Assembly (NCBI GenBank): GCA_017450705.1
Contig: JAFSTC010000025.1
Span: forward strand, 1 to 40,139
Direction of reading: 5' to 3'
Source: Lentisphaeria bacterium
GTDB taxonomy: Bacteria > Verrucomicrobiota > Lentisphaeria > Victivallales > Victivallaceae
Length of the DNA stretch: 40,139 nt
Positions within the stretch are counted from its first letter, which is position 1, and every line of letters starts with the position of its first letter. Below the pieces are notes generated by a model. It was not told where the DNA came from, did not search any database, and worked only from the letters and a program-made list of their open reading frames with translations. A program made the position numbers and the translations under genes. This document shows, piece by piece, positions 26,203 to 33,743 of the stretch.

Positions 26203-29200
26203 ATGCAGAGAAAAATCAGCCTTTTCCCGCTCCTGATGCTGTGCGCGCTCCTCGGCGCGGCGGAGACGCCGCGGGTCCCCGAATTCCATTTCGAGCCGAC
26301 GATTCCCCGCCGTATCGAGGTAGGAACGGAACCGGTCCTCGCCCTTGCCGCGGGCGGGAAGGCTCTGTGCGAAGTCGTTGTCCCGGCCAAAAGCTCCCCC
26401 ATGCTTCGATTTGCCGGTTCGCAGCTGGCGCTGTATCTGGGAAAGATCATCGGTTCTGAAGTTCCCGTAAGATCGGCGGTCTCCGAAAATGCCGCCGCCT
26501 TTGTTCTGGGTCCGGCCGGCGCGGCTCTGGCCGGTTTCGATCTCGGGAAACTGGATCGGGACGGTTATATCATCCGGACGGTCGAAAAAGGGATCGTCAT
26601 CGCGGGCATCGACGATCCTGTTGCGGACCCGGCCAAACGGAATCCTCATTTCAACGAAAGGGGGACTTTGAACGGCGTTTATGAGTTTCTGGAGCGTTTC
26701 GGCGGCGTGCGCTTTTATTTCCCCGGCGAGATCGGGACCATCGTTCCCCGCAGGAAAGACTGGCGCATCCCGCGGATCGATATCATCGACCGTCCGGACA
26801 ATCCCTACCGGCAGATCTATTACGGCAAAGAGGCTCTGGGCAGGAAAACGGCTTATTACCGGGGCCTTCCGGAAGAGGAGATCAGGATGCACTCGAACCT
26901 CCAGACGCGCATGAGCACCCTGCGCCTGCCTTTCGGACACGGACTGGCCTATCTGGGACTTGTCCAGCGCTTCGGCAAGACGCATCCCGAGTACTTCGCC
27001 CTGCGTGAAAACGGCGAACGGCACAACGGAAGCCGGGTCGCCAGCAAGCATGATGTCGCCGGACAGCTGTGCTTCAGCAGCGAGGGACTGAAAGAGGAAA
27101 TATACCGGGATGCGGAGGCGTTTCTGAGCGGCCGTCCCGCCTCGTCGCGGGGGGCCGTCATGCGCAACGGCCGGTCCGGCTGGCAGCAGTCGGTTTTCAG
27201 CCGGCCGTTTTTCAATCTCGGTCCCAACGACGGCATGTACCAGTGCCGCTGCCCGAAATGCCGACCCCAGTTTGCCGGAGGCCCTCAGACTTCGAGCAAT
27301 CTGGTGTGGAAATTCGTGGCCGATATCGCCGGGAAACTGAAGAAAAACGGCATCCCCGGTTTTGTGACCATGAGCGCTTACAGCTGTTACATCACCATTC
27401 CCGAGCTGGAACTTCCCGACAATATCCTGATGAAATACTGCACCGCGGGGCCGTGGAACGAAAACAATCCCGGACTTCAGGCGCAGGCCGTCGAACAGTT
27501 GAAAGCCTGGACGAAAAAGGCGGGACACAAGCTCGTTCTGCACACCTACATCTGCAAAACCTCGGGCAAGACGCCGGTCCTGGATATTCCCCCCTCGACC
27601 CCCCGGGCGGTAGGCTGTTTTTTCAAAAAGACCGCCCCGTACATCTCGGGCGCGCTCGCCGAAGCGGGCACCGACTGCTGGCTCTTCAATTTCATGAACT
27701 ATTACGTCTTCGGCAAAGTCATGTGGGATGCGTCCACGGATGTCGATGCGCTGCTTGAGGAACATTTCCGCCTGATGTACGGTCCCGCCGCCGCGGAAAT
27801 GAAAGCGTTTTACGACACGCTGGAACGGCACTGGATGAAAGACATCATCGGCAGATTCGTCGATACGCCGCTGGGACCCCAGCCGGTCTGCCCGTCATAT
27901 TTCGATCTCTGGACGAAGGTCTATTCCCCGGCCGAGATCGCACGGATCGGCAAACTTTTCGATCTGGCGGAAAAGAAGGCGGAAAATGACCCCGATGCGC
28001 TCGCGCGGGTCAAATTCATGCGCAGGGAGATGTGGGGGCCGGTGCTGGCCGGCGCCGAAAGATTCAAACAGTCCGCGAGCGACCGCAAACTCTGGACGCT
28101 GTACGCCCCCGAAGCACAGGGGCCGATTCAAATCGACGGCAAGCTGGATGAAGCCGCCTGGCAAAAGGCACTTCCCGTCTGGCTTTATCCCAGCATGAAA
28201 ATTGCCGGGGTCGAAGTCCATACCCGCGTGAAAATGCTGTTCGACAAGGAGAATTTCTATGTCGGCATCGAATGCGACGAGCCGCATACGGATAAGATGA
28301 TCTGCGGCAAACGTGCGGACGACGATATCGAAATGTGGCGCGACAATCTGGCGGAACTGCTGTTTTCCTCCGGGCCGCGGGACGAATTTTATTATCAGAT
28401 CATGCTGACCAGCGCCGGAAATTTCTGCGATCTGCGTTGTGAAAAACTGCGTCTGGATACCAAATGGAACAGCGGTTTGGAATACAAATGCTCCGTCGTT
28501 CCCGGAAAATGCTGGATCGCCGAGGTCAGGATCCCCCGAAACTCCATGCCGGAAATCAAAGACGGGACTTTTGCCGCGAATTTCTCCCGCGGCAGGATCC
28601 TGAAGCCCGAGTGCGGCGTACGGGTGCCCCATTACAGATGGTTCCCCGACGTCGCCCGCAAAAGCGCTCAGAACTGCGGCACGGTGGTCCTCGGAACCGC
28701 CCCCGGGAGCGCTTCCGTCATCAGCTGCGGCGATTTCGACGGACCCGTCGCCGGCAACAGGATTCGCGTCGGCAAAAAGACGGCGTGGATCTCCTCCGGC
28801 CCGATAACCGTGGACAAACGGAACTTTGTGACAAAGGGACAGTCGGTCCGTCTGGAACTTCCCGGCGGCGGACGGCTTCTGCGGCAGAAAATCGATCCGG
28901 GGCAGCTGAAGCCCGGGACCCGGTACCGGCTTTCCTTCTATCTCAAACTGGAAAATGTGGTCAACCGCAAAAATCCCCGCAGCGGCTTTTTCATGGACAT
29001 CCGGTTCGGGAAAAAAGGCACGGACAACGTCCTGTTTCCCGTGAATCCCTCCTTGCTCGGCAGCAGGGACTGGACCCGGTATCAGTTCGACTTCACGGTC
29101 CCCGAGGGGGTCGGCACGGCCGGTTCGCCCTACATCGGGTTCTACCTCCCCGCCGGAGCGGAAGGCAAGGTCTGGATCGATCACGCGGAAATCGTACCCG

Positions 29201-29220
29201 TCGAAAATACGAAAAAATAA
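26203..29220 (+). CDS. Secreted DUF4838-type protein with CBM9-like domain
   Basis: A 1005-aa protein. There is a signal peptide at 1-19 ([14 protein letters not shown]). A GH20-type alpha/beta domain follows (about 47-110, [17 protein letters not shown]), then a long DUF4838-like TIM-barrel region (about 150-560, with [36 protein letters not shown], and [16 protein letters not shown]). A CBM9-like beta-sandwich lies at about 635-840 ([15 protein letters not shown], then YVGIECDEP), and a C-terminal jelly-roll-like domain at about 840-1003. DUF4838 proteins are widespread in polysaccharide-degrading Lentisphaerota and Bacteroidota and are presumed glycosidases of unknown specificity. The ribosome site is a perfect AGGAGGT (26189-26195). 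It is the main secreted enzyme candidate of the second operon. Confidence 0.8.
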   Translation: MQRKISLFPLLMLCALLGAAETPRVPEFHFEPTIPRRIEVGTEPVLALAAGGKALCEVVVPAKSSPMLRFAGSQLALYLGKIIGSEVPVRSAVSENAAAFVLGPAGAALAGFDLGKLDRDGYIIRTVEKGIVIAGIDDPVADPAKRNPHFNERGTLNGVYEFLERFGGVRFYFPGEIGTIVPRRKDWRIPRIDIIDRPDNPYRQIYYGKEALGRKTAYYRGLPEEEIRMHSNLQTRMSTLRLPFGHGLAYLGLVQRFGKTHPEYFALRENGERHNGSRVASKHDVAGQLCFSSEGLKEEIYRDAEAFLSGRPASSRGAVMRNGRSGWQQSVFSRPFFNLGPNDGMYQCRCPKCRPQFAGGPQTSSNLVWKFVADIAGKLKKNGIPGFVTMSAYSCYITIPELELPDNILMKYCTAGPWNENNPGLQAQAVEQLKAWTKKAGHKLVLHTYICKTSGKTPVLDIPPSTPRAVGCFFKKTAPYISGALAEAGTDCWLFNFMNYYVFGKVMWDASTDVDALLEEHFRLMYGPAAAEMKAFYDTLERHWMKDIIGRFVDTPLGPQPVCPSYFDLWTKVYSPAEIARIGKLFDLAEKKAENDPDALARVKFMRREMWGPVLAGAERFKQSASDRKLWTLYAPEAQGPIQIDGKLDEAAWQKALPVWLYPSMKIAGVEVHTRVKMLFDKENFYVGIECDEPHTDKMICGKRADDDIEMWRDNLAELLFSSGPRDEFYYQIMLTSAGNFCDLRCEKLRLDTKWNSGLEYKCSVVPGKCWIAEVRIPRNSMPEIKDGTFAANFSRGRILKPECGVRVPHYRWFPDVARKSAQNCGTVVLGTAPGSASVISCGDFDGPVAGNRIRVGKKTAWISSGPITVDKRNFVTKGQSVRLELPGGGRLLRQKIDPGQLKPGTRYRLSFYLKLENVVNRKNPRSGFFMDIRFGKKGTDNVLFPVNPSLLGSRDWTRYQFDFTVPEGVGTAGSPYIGFYLPAGAEGKVWIDHAEIVPVENTKK

Positions 29221-29255
29221 CCGAAGCAACCCCGGAAGAGAAAGGAAATGAACTT

Positions 29256-29948
29256 ATGAAAATGAATTCACGACCGAACGGCATGACGAAAGTCATGCGT
29301 CCCCGTTTCACGCTGATCGAGCTCCTGGTGGTGATCGCCATCATCGCCATACTGGCCTCGATGCTCATGCCGGCTCTTCAGAAGGCCCGCGATTCGGCCA
29401 AGGCGACGACTTGCAGCAACAACATGACGCAGATCGGAAGGGCGATCTTTCTGTACGTCCAGGACAACAAGGACTGGCTGCCTCTGTCGTATGATTTTTC
29501 CGGATATCTCCTGCCGTACCTCGGGCAGCCGGCCAATGCGCCGAAACTCAGCTACCGCAGCATTGACAAAGAATCCAAGTACACCTGCCCGATGCTGCCG
29601 AAGACCGAGACCGGGACCCGGTCATACAGTTACAACAGGTATCTGGGGTGGAACGAAACCTATCATCCCTACTGTAAAATATCGGTTTTCAAAAAGCCGG
29701 GCAGATCGCTGCTGGTCATGGAGACCGCCAACACCGAAAGCGGTGTGATTCAGCACAGCAAAGTGGCGACCATGGGCTTCTGGCCTCATAACGAAAGGGG
29801 ATTCGATTTCTTCGGTGACGCCCATCTCGCTCCGCTGAAACAGGAGCAGATCCCGCAGAGCAAAAGCGAATTCATCGGCTATTATTCCCATTGTTCCAAC
29901 GTATTGTTCTGGATCCCCAACGGCATTTGGGACTGCACCACCTATTGA
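29256..29948 (+). CDS. Second pseudopilin-like protein in a carbohydrate operon
   Basis: A 230-aa protein with the same [16 protein letters not shown] segment and Glu5 as the protein at 12796, followed by [16 protein letters not shown]. Its globular part is otherwise different. The residue before Phe is Arg instead of the canonical Gly, which is unusual for prepilin peptidase sites; if I recall correctly, basic residues here are seen in lentisphaeral family members. The end has a [13 protein letters not shown] version of the closing His/Gly-Asp motif and a Cys-containing tail. The start ATG 29256 has AAAGGAAA 8 nt upstream; an ATG at 29248 stops after three codons. It is the last gene of the second carbohydrate operon, 35 nt after the DUF4838-type gene. 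Confidence 0.88.
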   Translation: MKMNSRPNGMTKVMRPRFTLIELLVVIAIIAILASMLMPALQKARDSAKATTCSNNMTQIGRAIFLYVQDNKDWLPLSYDFSGYLLPYLGQPANAPKLSYRSIDKESKYTCPMLPKTETGTRSYSYNRYLGWNETYHPYCKISVFKKPGRSLLVMETANTESGVIQHSKVATMGFWPHNERGFDFFGDAHLAPLKQEQIPQSKSEFIGYYSHCSNVLFWIPNGIWDCTTY

Positions 29949-30260
29949 CCGCCCGGCCCGAGCGGCACGCGCCGAAAGCCTCCCCGCCGGGCCGTCTTGC
30001 CGAAATGCGCTGTTTCCCAGAGGTTCAAGAGGAAGGGAAAACTCTTTCCCCGTGAAAAGCCGAACGTCGGCTCCGGTGCAATTGCGGGAGAGCCTCCGGG
30101 AGGCGGTAGGGAGAGTCGGCTTGTATACCGTCCGGCGCGTCCCCGACGGGCAACGCGCCGTTATTCGCCAGCGGGTGCCACCCGCCGCCCCCCGGGCCCC
30201 CCGCCCCTTTCAAAAAGCGATGTATTTGGGAACCGTCACCTGCCCATGACGGGAAGAGGA
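29949..30260. other. Gap between the second carbohydrate operon and the defence island
   Basis: These 312 nt hold no convincing gene. They contain a weak hairpin CGGCCCG/CGGGCCG (29954-29994, no T-tract) that may end the upstream operon. There is also a small GGGAAA-ACTC-TTTCCC hairpin at 30035-30050, and the left 71-bp repeat copy (30117-30187) followed by a C-rich run. Short open frames here are made of the repeat itself. Confidence 0.6.
30117..30187 (+). repeat. 71-bp double-hairpin repeat, copy A (left edge of the island)
   Basis: It has two hairpins. CGGCGCGT (30133-30140) pairs with ACGCGCCG (30153-30160). GCGGGTG-C-CACCCGC (30171-30185) is an almost loop-less palindrome. It matches copy B (38865-38935) at 69 of 71 positions and copy C (39010-39080) at 67 of 71, all in the same orientation. 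The size and structure are REP-like. Confidence 0.92.
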
Positions 30261-30497
30261 CTACAGCCGTGAGAGGTCGATGTCACCGTCTTGTTCCTTG
30301 ATGAAAAGCCCGGCCACATGCAGGGCGCTCTGACCGTAGAGACCTGTTTCGTCATCGGCAAAGTTGGCGCCGGTAGCCGATTCGTAGAACCGCTTCAACG
30401 CCACGTCTTCGCTTATGTTGTAATAGTGGCAGAGTATCCTGACGATCTCCGGAATCACCGTCGCCCGGACGAGATTGTGTTCTATGGTCGCCATCAT
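30261..30497 (-). CDS. Small protein, third gene of the DUF3990 module (possible antitoxin partner)
   Basis: A 78-aa soluble protein, helical at the N-terminus (IPEIVRILCHYYNISEDVAL, with a hydrophobic pattern), then a RFYESATGANFADDETGLYGQSALHV stretch (key parts FYESATG and DDETGLYGQS) and an acidic end. I recall similar small proteins next to DUF3990 genes, where they are usually left unnamed or placed near DUF3791; I cannot assign it firmly. Two adjacent ATGs are possible (30497 or 30494), with GGAGG close upstream; the second gives better spacing. The stop of the upstream DUF3990 gene overlaps its start, so the two are translationally coupled as in toxin-antitoxin pairs. Confidence 0.7.
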   Translation of the reverse strand: MMATIEHNLVRATVIPEIVRILCHYYNISEDVALKRFYESATGANFADDETGLYGQSALHVAGLFIKEQDGDIDLSRL

Positions 30498-30997
30498 GCC
30501 TCCACAATGTAATTCGAGACGTACTTGAGGAAGGTCAGCGATCGTTCGGAGCAGAAAGCAAACTGGTTATTGATCTGCTGAAACTTCAAGCGTTCGATGG
30601 CGTCCTCCTTACGCATAACACCAGCTAAAACGTAGGAAACAGTCTCGCCTACGCTGTCATTGGCGATCTTGCCGGTGACCACATCGTAGGAGTGAGAGAA
30701 ATCCTTGTTGGAACGGCAAGCAACCACCATGTCAAGCCAATCCATCGAAGCTTTCGGGTAATCTTTAAACTCCAAGGTCCTTCTGGCTGTCTCAATGTCG
30801 ATCACATAAACAGAAACAATGGCTTGAGTATTCACATCACCATTACGCCTTGCCGTGCGTCTGCGCCTCAAAGCCCATCTTTCGGCCTGCTCCTTGATGT
30901 CGGTAGTATAGAATCCGAATCCGAAATCACGTCCGACGTCACTACGGATAATACGCGGAGACTCAACAGCAACGATACTGCCATGGTAAAGTTTCAT
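30494..30997 (-). CDS. DUF3990 protein, ADP-ribosyltransferase-like toxin candidate
   Basis: A 167-aa protein with the DUF3990 signature: LYHGS at 3-7, DFGFGFYTT at 24-32, and QAERWA at 37-42, followed by an alternating strand/helix region. In the ADP-ribosyltransferase superfamily the first motif supplies the NAD-binding residue and the FGxGFYxT strand builds the NAD pocket, so transfer of ADP-ribose to a cellular target is a reasonable prediction. It lies between two small proteins with 4-nt overlaps on both sides. This compact arrangement at the end of a defence operon suggests a toxin with dedicated neutralising partners. Activity has not been inferred from a complete catalytic triad. Confidence 0.78.
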   Translation of the reverse strand: MKLYHGSIVAVESPRIIRSDVGRDFGFGFYTTDIKEQAERWALRRRRTARRNGDVNTQAIVSVYVIDIETARRTLEFKDYPKASMDWLDMVVACRSNKDFSHSYDVVTGKIANDSVGETVSYVLAGVMRKEDAIERLKFQQINNQFAFCSERSLTFLKYVSNYIVEA

Positions 30998-31197
30998 CGT
31001 GCCAACTCCTTTGCCAAGTATTCATCGAAGAATTGCATCAGAGCCTCCATGCCCATACCGTGCAGATCTTCGTAGTCGGTCTTAAGCATCTCCAGAAGCC
31101 CGCTATCCTTGAACATCGCGAAGACCTCGGGACTCGGTTTCTGGATGTGCTGGCTATAAAACTCAATGCAGAATGTTTGGAATGATAATTCACTCAT
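30994..31197 (-). CDS. DUF3791-like small protein, first gene of the DUF3990 module
   Basis: A 67-aa protein with the pattern of DUF3791: LSFQTFCIEFYSQHI at 4-18, PEVFAMFKDSGLLEML at 23-38, and YEDLHGMGMEALMQFFDEYL at the end. The family commonly sits beside DUF3990 genes. Its stop overlaps the DUF3990 start by 4 nt. It begins 41 nt after the DGQHR gene on the same strand, with AGAAAGAG upstream, so it may be the end of the long operon or have its own weak promoter. An antitoxin role is inferred from the context. Confidence 0.72.
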   Translation of the reverse strand: MSELSFQTFCIEFYSQHIQKPSPEVFAMFKDSGLLEMLKTDYEDLHGMGMEALMQFFDEYLAKELAR

Positions 31198-31238
31198 TGC
31201 AAATTTTTCTCTTTCTGAATAAAGCTATGACCGGCTCG

Positions 31239-32405
31239 TTACAATAATGAATTAGCTCCATCATTTTGCAACGACGCCTCAGATATGAAAGTATTATAGA
31301 GCAAACTCTCACCACTCGATCCTGGCTTATAGGTGTCTGAAGAGAAATCATTTACAGAGATCTTGTTGAATATAGAATCAAATTGCTCTATGGTGGGGAT
31401 CTCCCCCGGGGCAACAAGATGTAAATAAATAGGTCTTAACAGTCTCATCAAAGCTCGAAATCCGTTTGTTCTATTCAGAATATTGCCCTGCCCAAAGTCA
31501 TTCCATGCCTTGTCCCACCTGTTCCTCACAGCGGAAAAGTAGTTGAATATAATCATCGCAATGTCATCGTCACGCTCGTCAATCATCATATTTCTGAATA
31601 TTAATTGTTGAAGTTCTTTCAAGTCGGCTTTTTCTGGTTTTTTTCCTCGCATGTAGAGATCGCGATCTTTGTTCTCATCTTTAGAAATATATTGCATTAA
31701 CGCCGACACAAATGTTGCTTGGGTTATTGTCTCGGTATAAATGCCGGGAGTCGCAGAACCCAAGCGACTGATACGTTCAAACAATGGGCATTCAGGAATT
31801 TGGTTCATCGCAACAGCGATTGTGTGACAAAGCTTTTGAGGGCTACGGGTGTTGGACAGATCAAATAAATCATAAACCAAGCTTTTATTTACTTTTGTTT
31901 GTGCTAGGTTTACAGTTGAAAATAAATATGCTTGTTGAGCGATATCGACATCCACAAATATACTAACATTTAACTGAAATTCGCCTTCAAAACCTCGGAG
32001 ACCTTCAATCCTGTGTTGTCCATCTAAAACTTTCGCTATTTGTTTTATCTCAATATTGTCATCGTCTCCGCGGTATGCGTCAAGGGTCATCGTATGATTT
32101 TTCGGGTCGTAATTAGCACAACGCCCATCAACCGCAATAATAATACCACTTGGGAAAGAGGCGTCTATTGTGTTTACATAGTCTCTGATTTTTTGAACTC
32201 GCTTTGGATCAAGTTTACGCTGAATACCTAAATAACTCTCGAACTTACGCTCTCCCTCAATTCTTCTAACATCTGAATATGTAATTTCGCAAAGCATTTT
32301 GCACGGAATCGAGGCAATATAGAAAGTTCCTATCGGTTGAGTAACTTCAATACAAGGGAACTGTATTTTACCATCAATTACACTAAATTCAAGTTCCTGT
32401 TGCAT
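31239..32405 (-). CDS. DGQHR-domain protein (DndB-like)
   Basis: A 388-aa soluble protein with the eponymous DGQHR motif at 128-132 (KVLDGQHRIEGL) and the surrounding DndB-like pattern. There is a conserved KLDPKRVQKIRDYV helix at 65-78, then VSIFVDVDIAQQAYLFSTVN where DndB-type proteins have F..VN, and a mostly helical C-terminus. DGQHR proteins include DndB, which controls DNA phosphorothioation, and DpdB of the 7-deazaguanine pathway. No dndCDE or dpd genes are visible here, so this one belongs to a stand-alone group. It lies 3 nt after the membrane-protein gene in an AT-rich stretch, with GGAGAAAG as ribosome site. A DNA- or nucleotide-related defence role is likely but unproven. Confidence 0.82.
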   Translation of the reverse strand: MQQELEFSVIDGKIQFPCIEVTQPIGTFYIASIPCKMLCEITYSDVRRIEGERKFESYLGIQRKLDPKRVQKIRDYVNTIDASFPSGIIIAVDGRCANYDPKNHTMTLDAYRGDDDNIEIKQIAKVLDGQHRIEGLRGFEGEFQLNVSIFVDVDIAQQAYLFSTVNLAQTKVNKSLVYDLFDLSNTRSPQKLCHTIAVAMNQIPECPLFERISRLGSATPGIYTETITQATFVSALMQYISKDENKDRDLYMRGKKPEKADLKELQQLIFRNMMIDERDDDIAMIIFNYFSAVRNRWDKAWNDFGQGNILNRTNGFRALMRLLRPIYLHLVAPGEIPTIEQFDSIFNKISVNDFSSDTYKPGSSGESLLYNTFISEASLQNDGANSLL

Positions 32406-32408
32406 TTT

Positions 32409-32933
32409 TTATCTTTCTCCATTTATTCGCTGAGTTATTCTTTTTACCATGTTGTTTTCTGATTGTGTATGATTGTCTTTTAAATTCTCTTTAAAAGAAA
32501 TACTTTTAGCATAGACAATACATGCTATAAGTAAATTTACTCCACTAACCCAACTTACTGTCTCGAAATCATTAAAATCGTTATATGTACGCTGTATAAC
32601 AACGCAAAGAATTGATGTGACTATTACTAATATTGCAAATAGTGTAGTAATAGGCATCGCTTCCCAAGTTGCCATAGGTCTTTTAGGTGCGTCCGTCATA
32701 ATAAACCAAGATGAAGCAATAAAAGACATTGCAACAATAAATAGTTCTCCATTCTTTATATTTTCTTGACAACATTCCCACACACCTTTCTTGTGCAAAT
32801 ATGCAACAACGATTGCAGCAATGATTGGTAGCAATGAGAAAAACAGAGTATATAAAATTGGAGGGACAGATAAACGAATAGTCGCCCAAAAGCTTTTTAG
32901 CCATTCACATATTGCTGATAACCAATTCTTCAT
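32409..32933 (-). CDS. Four-helix integral membrane protein of the defence island
   Basis: A 174-aa protein with four predicted membrane helices: VPPILYTLFFSLLPIIAAIV (about 22-43), a second one around LFIVAMSFIASSWFIM (about 62-78), ITTLFAILVIVTSILCVVI (about 93-111), and one around VSGVNLLIACIVYA (about 127-142). A charged C-terminal tail rich in Asn, Lys and Arg follows. The start ATG 32933 has AGAGG upstream and lies inside the end of the methyltransferase gene (29-nt overlap); a start further upstream would add 12 residues but lacks a good ribosome site. I recognise no named family. In defence operons small multi-spanning proteins are often effectors that damage the membrane, an inference from position only. 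Confidence 0.75.
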   Translation of the reverse strand: MKNWLSAICEWLKSFWATIRLSVPPILYTLFFSLLPIIAAIVVAYLHKKGVWECCQENIKNGELFIVAMSFIASSWFIMTDAPKRPMATWEAMPITTLFAILVIVTSILCVVIQRTYNDFNDFETVSWVSGVNLLIACIVYAKSISFKENLKDNHTQSENNMVKRITQRINGER

Positions 32934-33699
32934 ATTTACCTCTGTTGTTACTCGAAGCCGCAATAACACTTGCTCTGCTTATTACCTCTTTTTTGAAGCT
33001 TGAATAAAGCTCTACAATGGATGCGTGATTGGCATTGGTCACAAGGATTTTGACATTGCGATTGGTTGCTCTGACAATCGCATCACGTAATCGCACTTGA
33101 TCCTCCCAACTAAACATATCCTCATTATATTTCACAAAACCGTTGTTGTTGTGCTTCACAGTATATGGAGGATCGGCAAATATGAAATCACCTTCTTGCG
33201 CGGAATCAATAATTGCTTCAAAGTCAGAATTAATTATCGTTGTTGTTTGTAATATTTTGGATAGTTGTTCAAAATCGTCAGTGTCAAGTAGAACGTTTGT
33301 TTTTGTTCCAATTGGAACATTGAATTTACCGGCTCGATTAACCCTGTAAAGCCCATTCCAACACGTTCTATTTAAATAGATGAATCTTGCAGCCCGTTGG
33401 TGGATAGATACGGGGGATGAAGAACGTACGGAATAATAATAATCTTTAGAGTGCGATTCTGAATACCCTTTTAAGTATTCGAGTACAAGTTGCCAGTTCT
33501 CTTTTATGGCTAAATATGTGTCTACCAGTGGCTTGTTGATATCTCCGATAATGGCCTCTTGCGGTTCCAACGCAAAAAATAATGCTCCACTCCCAACAAA
33601 AGGCTCTATATAGCGGTTATACGCTTTAGGTACAACATCCAAATACCGAGCAGTGAACCATCGCTTCCCGCCTGCCCATTTCAAAAAAGGTGTCGCCAT
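32905..33699 (-). CDS. D12-class adenine-N6 DNA methyltransferase (Dam-like)
   Basis: A 264-aa protein of normal Dam-family length. The opening FLKWAGGKR (5-13) and EPFVGSG (32-38) form the SAM-binding motifs X and I, YLNRTCWNGLYRVN (108-121) is a family block, and DPPY (176-179) is the catalytic motif IV. Such enzymes methylate adenine, often in GATC, but the target cannot be read from sequence. It starts 44 nt after the res gene and its end overlaps the membrane-protein gene. It is an additional methyltransferase beside the type III Mod, so it may serve another function: protecting the island, a partner for the DGQHR protein, or an orphan methylase. Confidence 0.9.
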   Translation of the reverse strand: MATPFLKWAGGKRWFTARYLDVVPKAYNRYIEPFVGSGALFFALEPQEAIIGDINKPLVDTYLAIKENWQLVLEYLKGYSESHSKDYYYSVRSSSPVSIHQRAARFIYLNRTCWNGLYRVNRAGKFNVPIGTKTNVLLDTDDFEQLSKILQTTTIINSDFEAIIDSAQEGDFIFADPPYTVKHNNNGFVKYNEDMFSWEDQVRLRDAIVRATNRNVKILVTNANHASIVELYSSFKKEVISRASVIAASSNNRGKYEELVISNM

Positions 33700-33743
33700 G
33701 CTACCAATTTCTCCACCAGCTGCTTCACCAACTTTGGCATATT

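Noticed and set aside
30052-30272. Short Arg-rich open frames around repeat copy A, and similar ones at 38799-39135
   Set aside because: They are translations of the 71-bp repeat and its flanks, recur with each copy, and lack consistent starts or ribosome sites.
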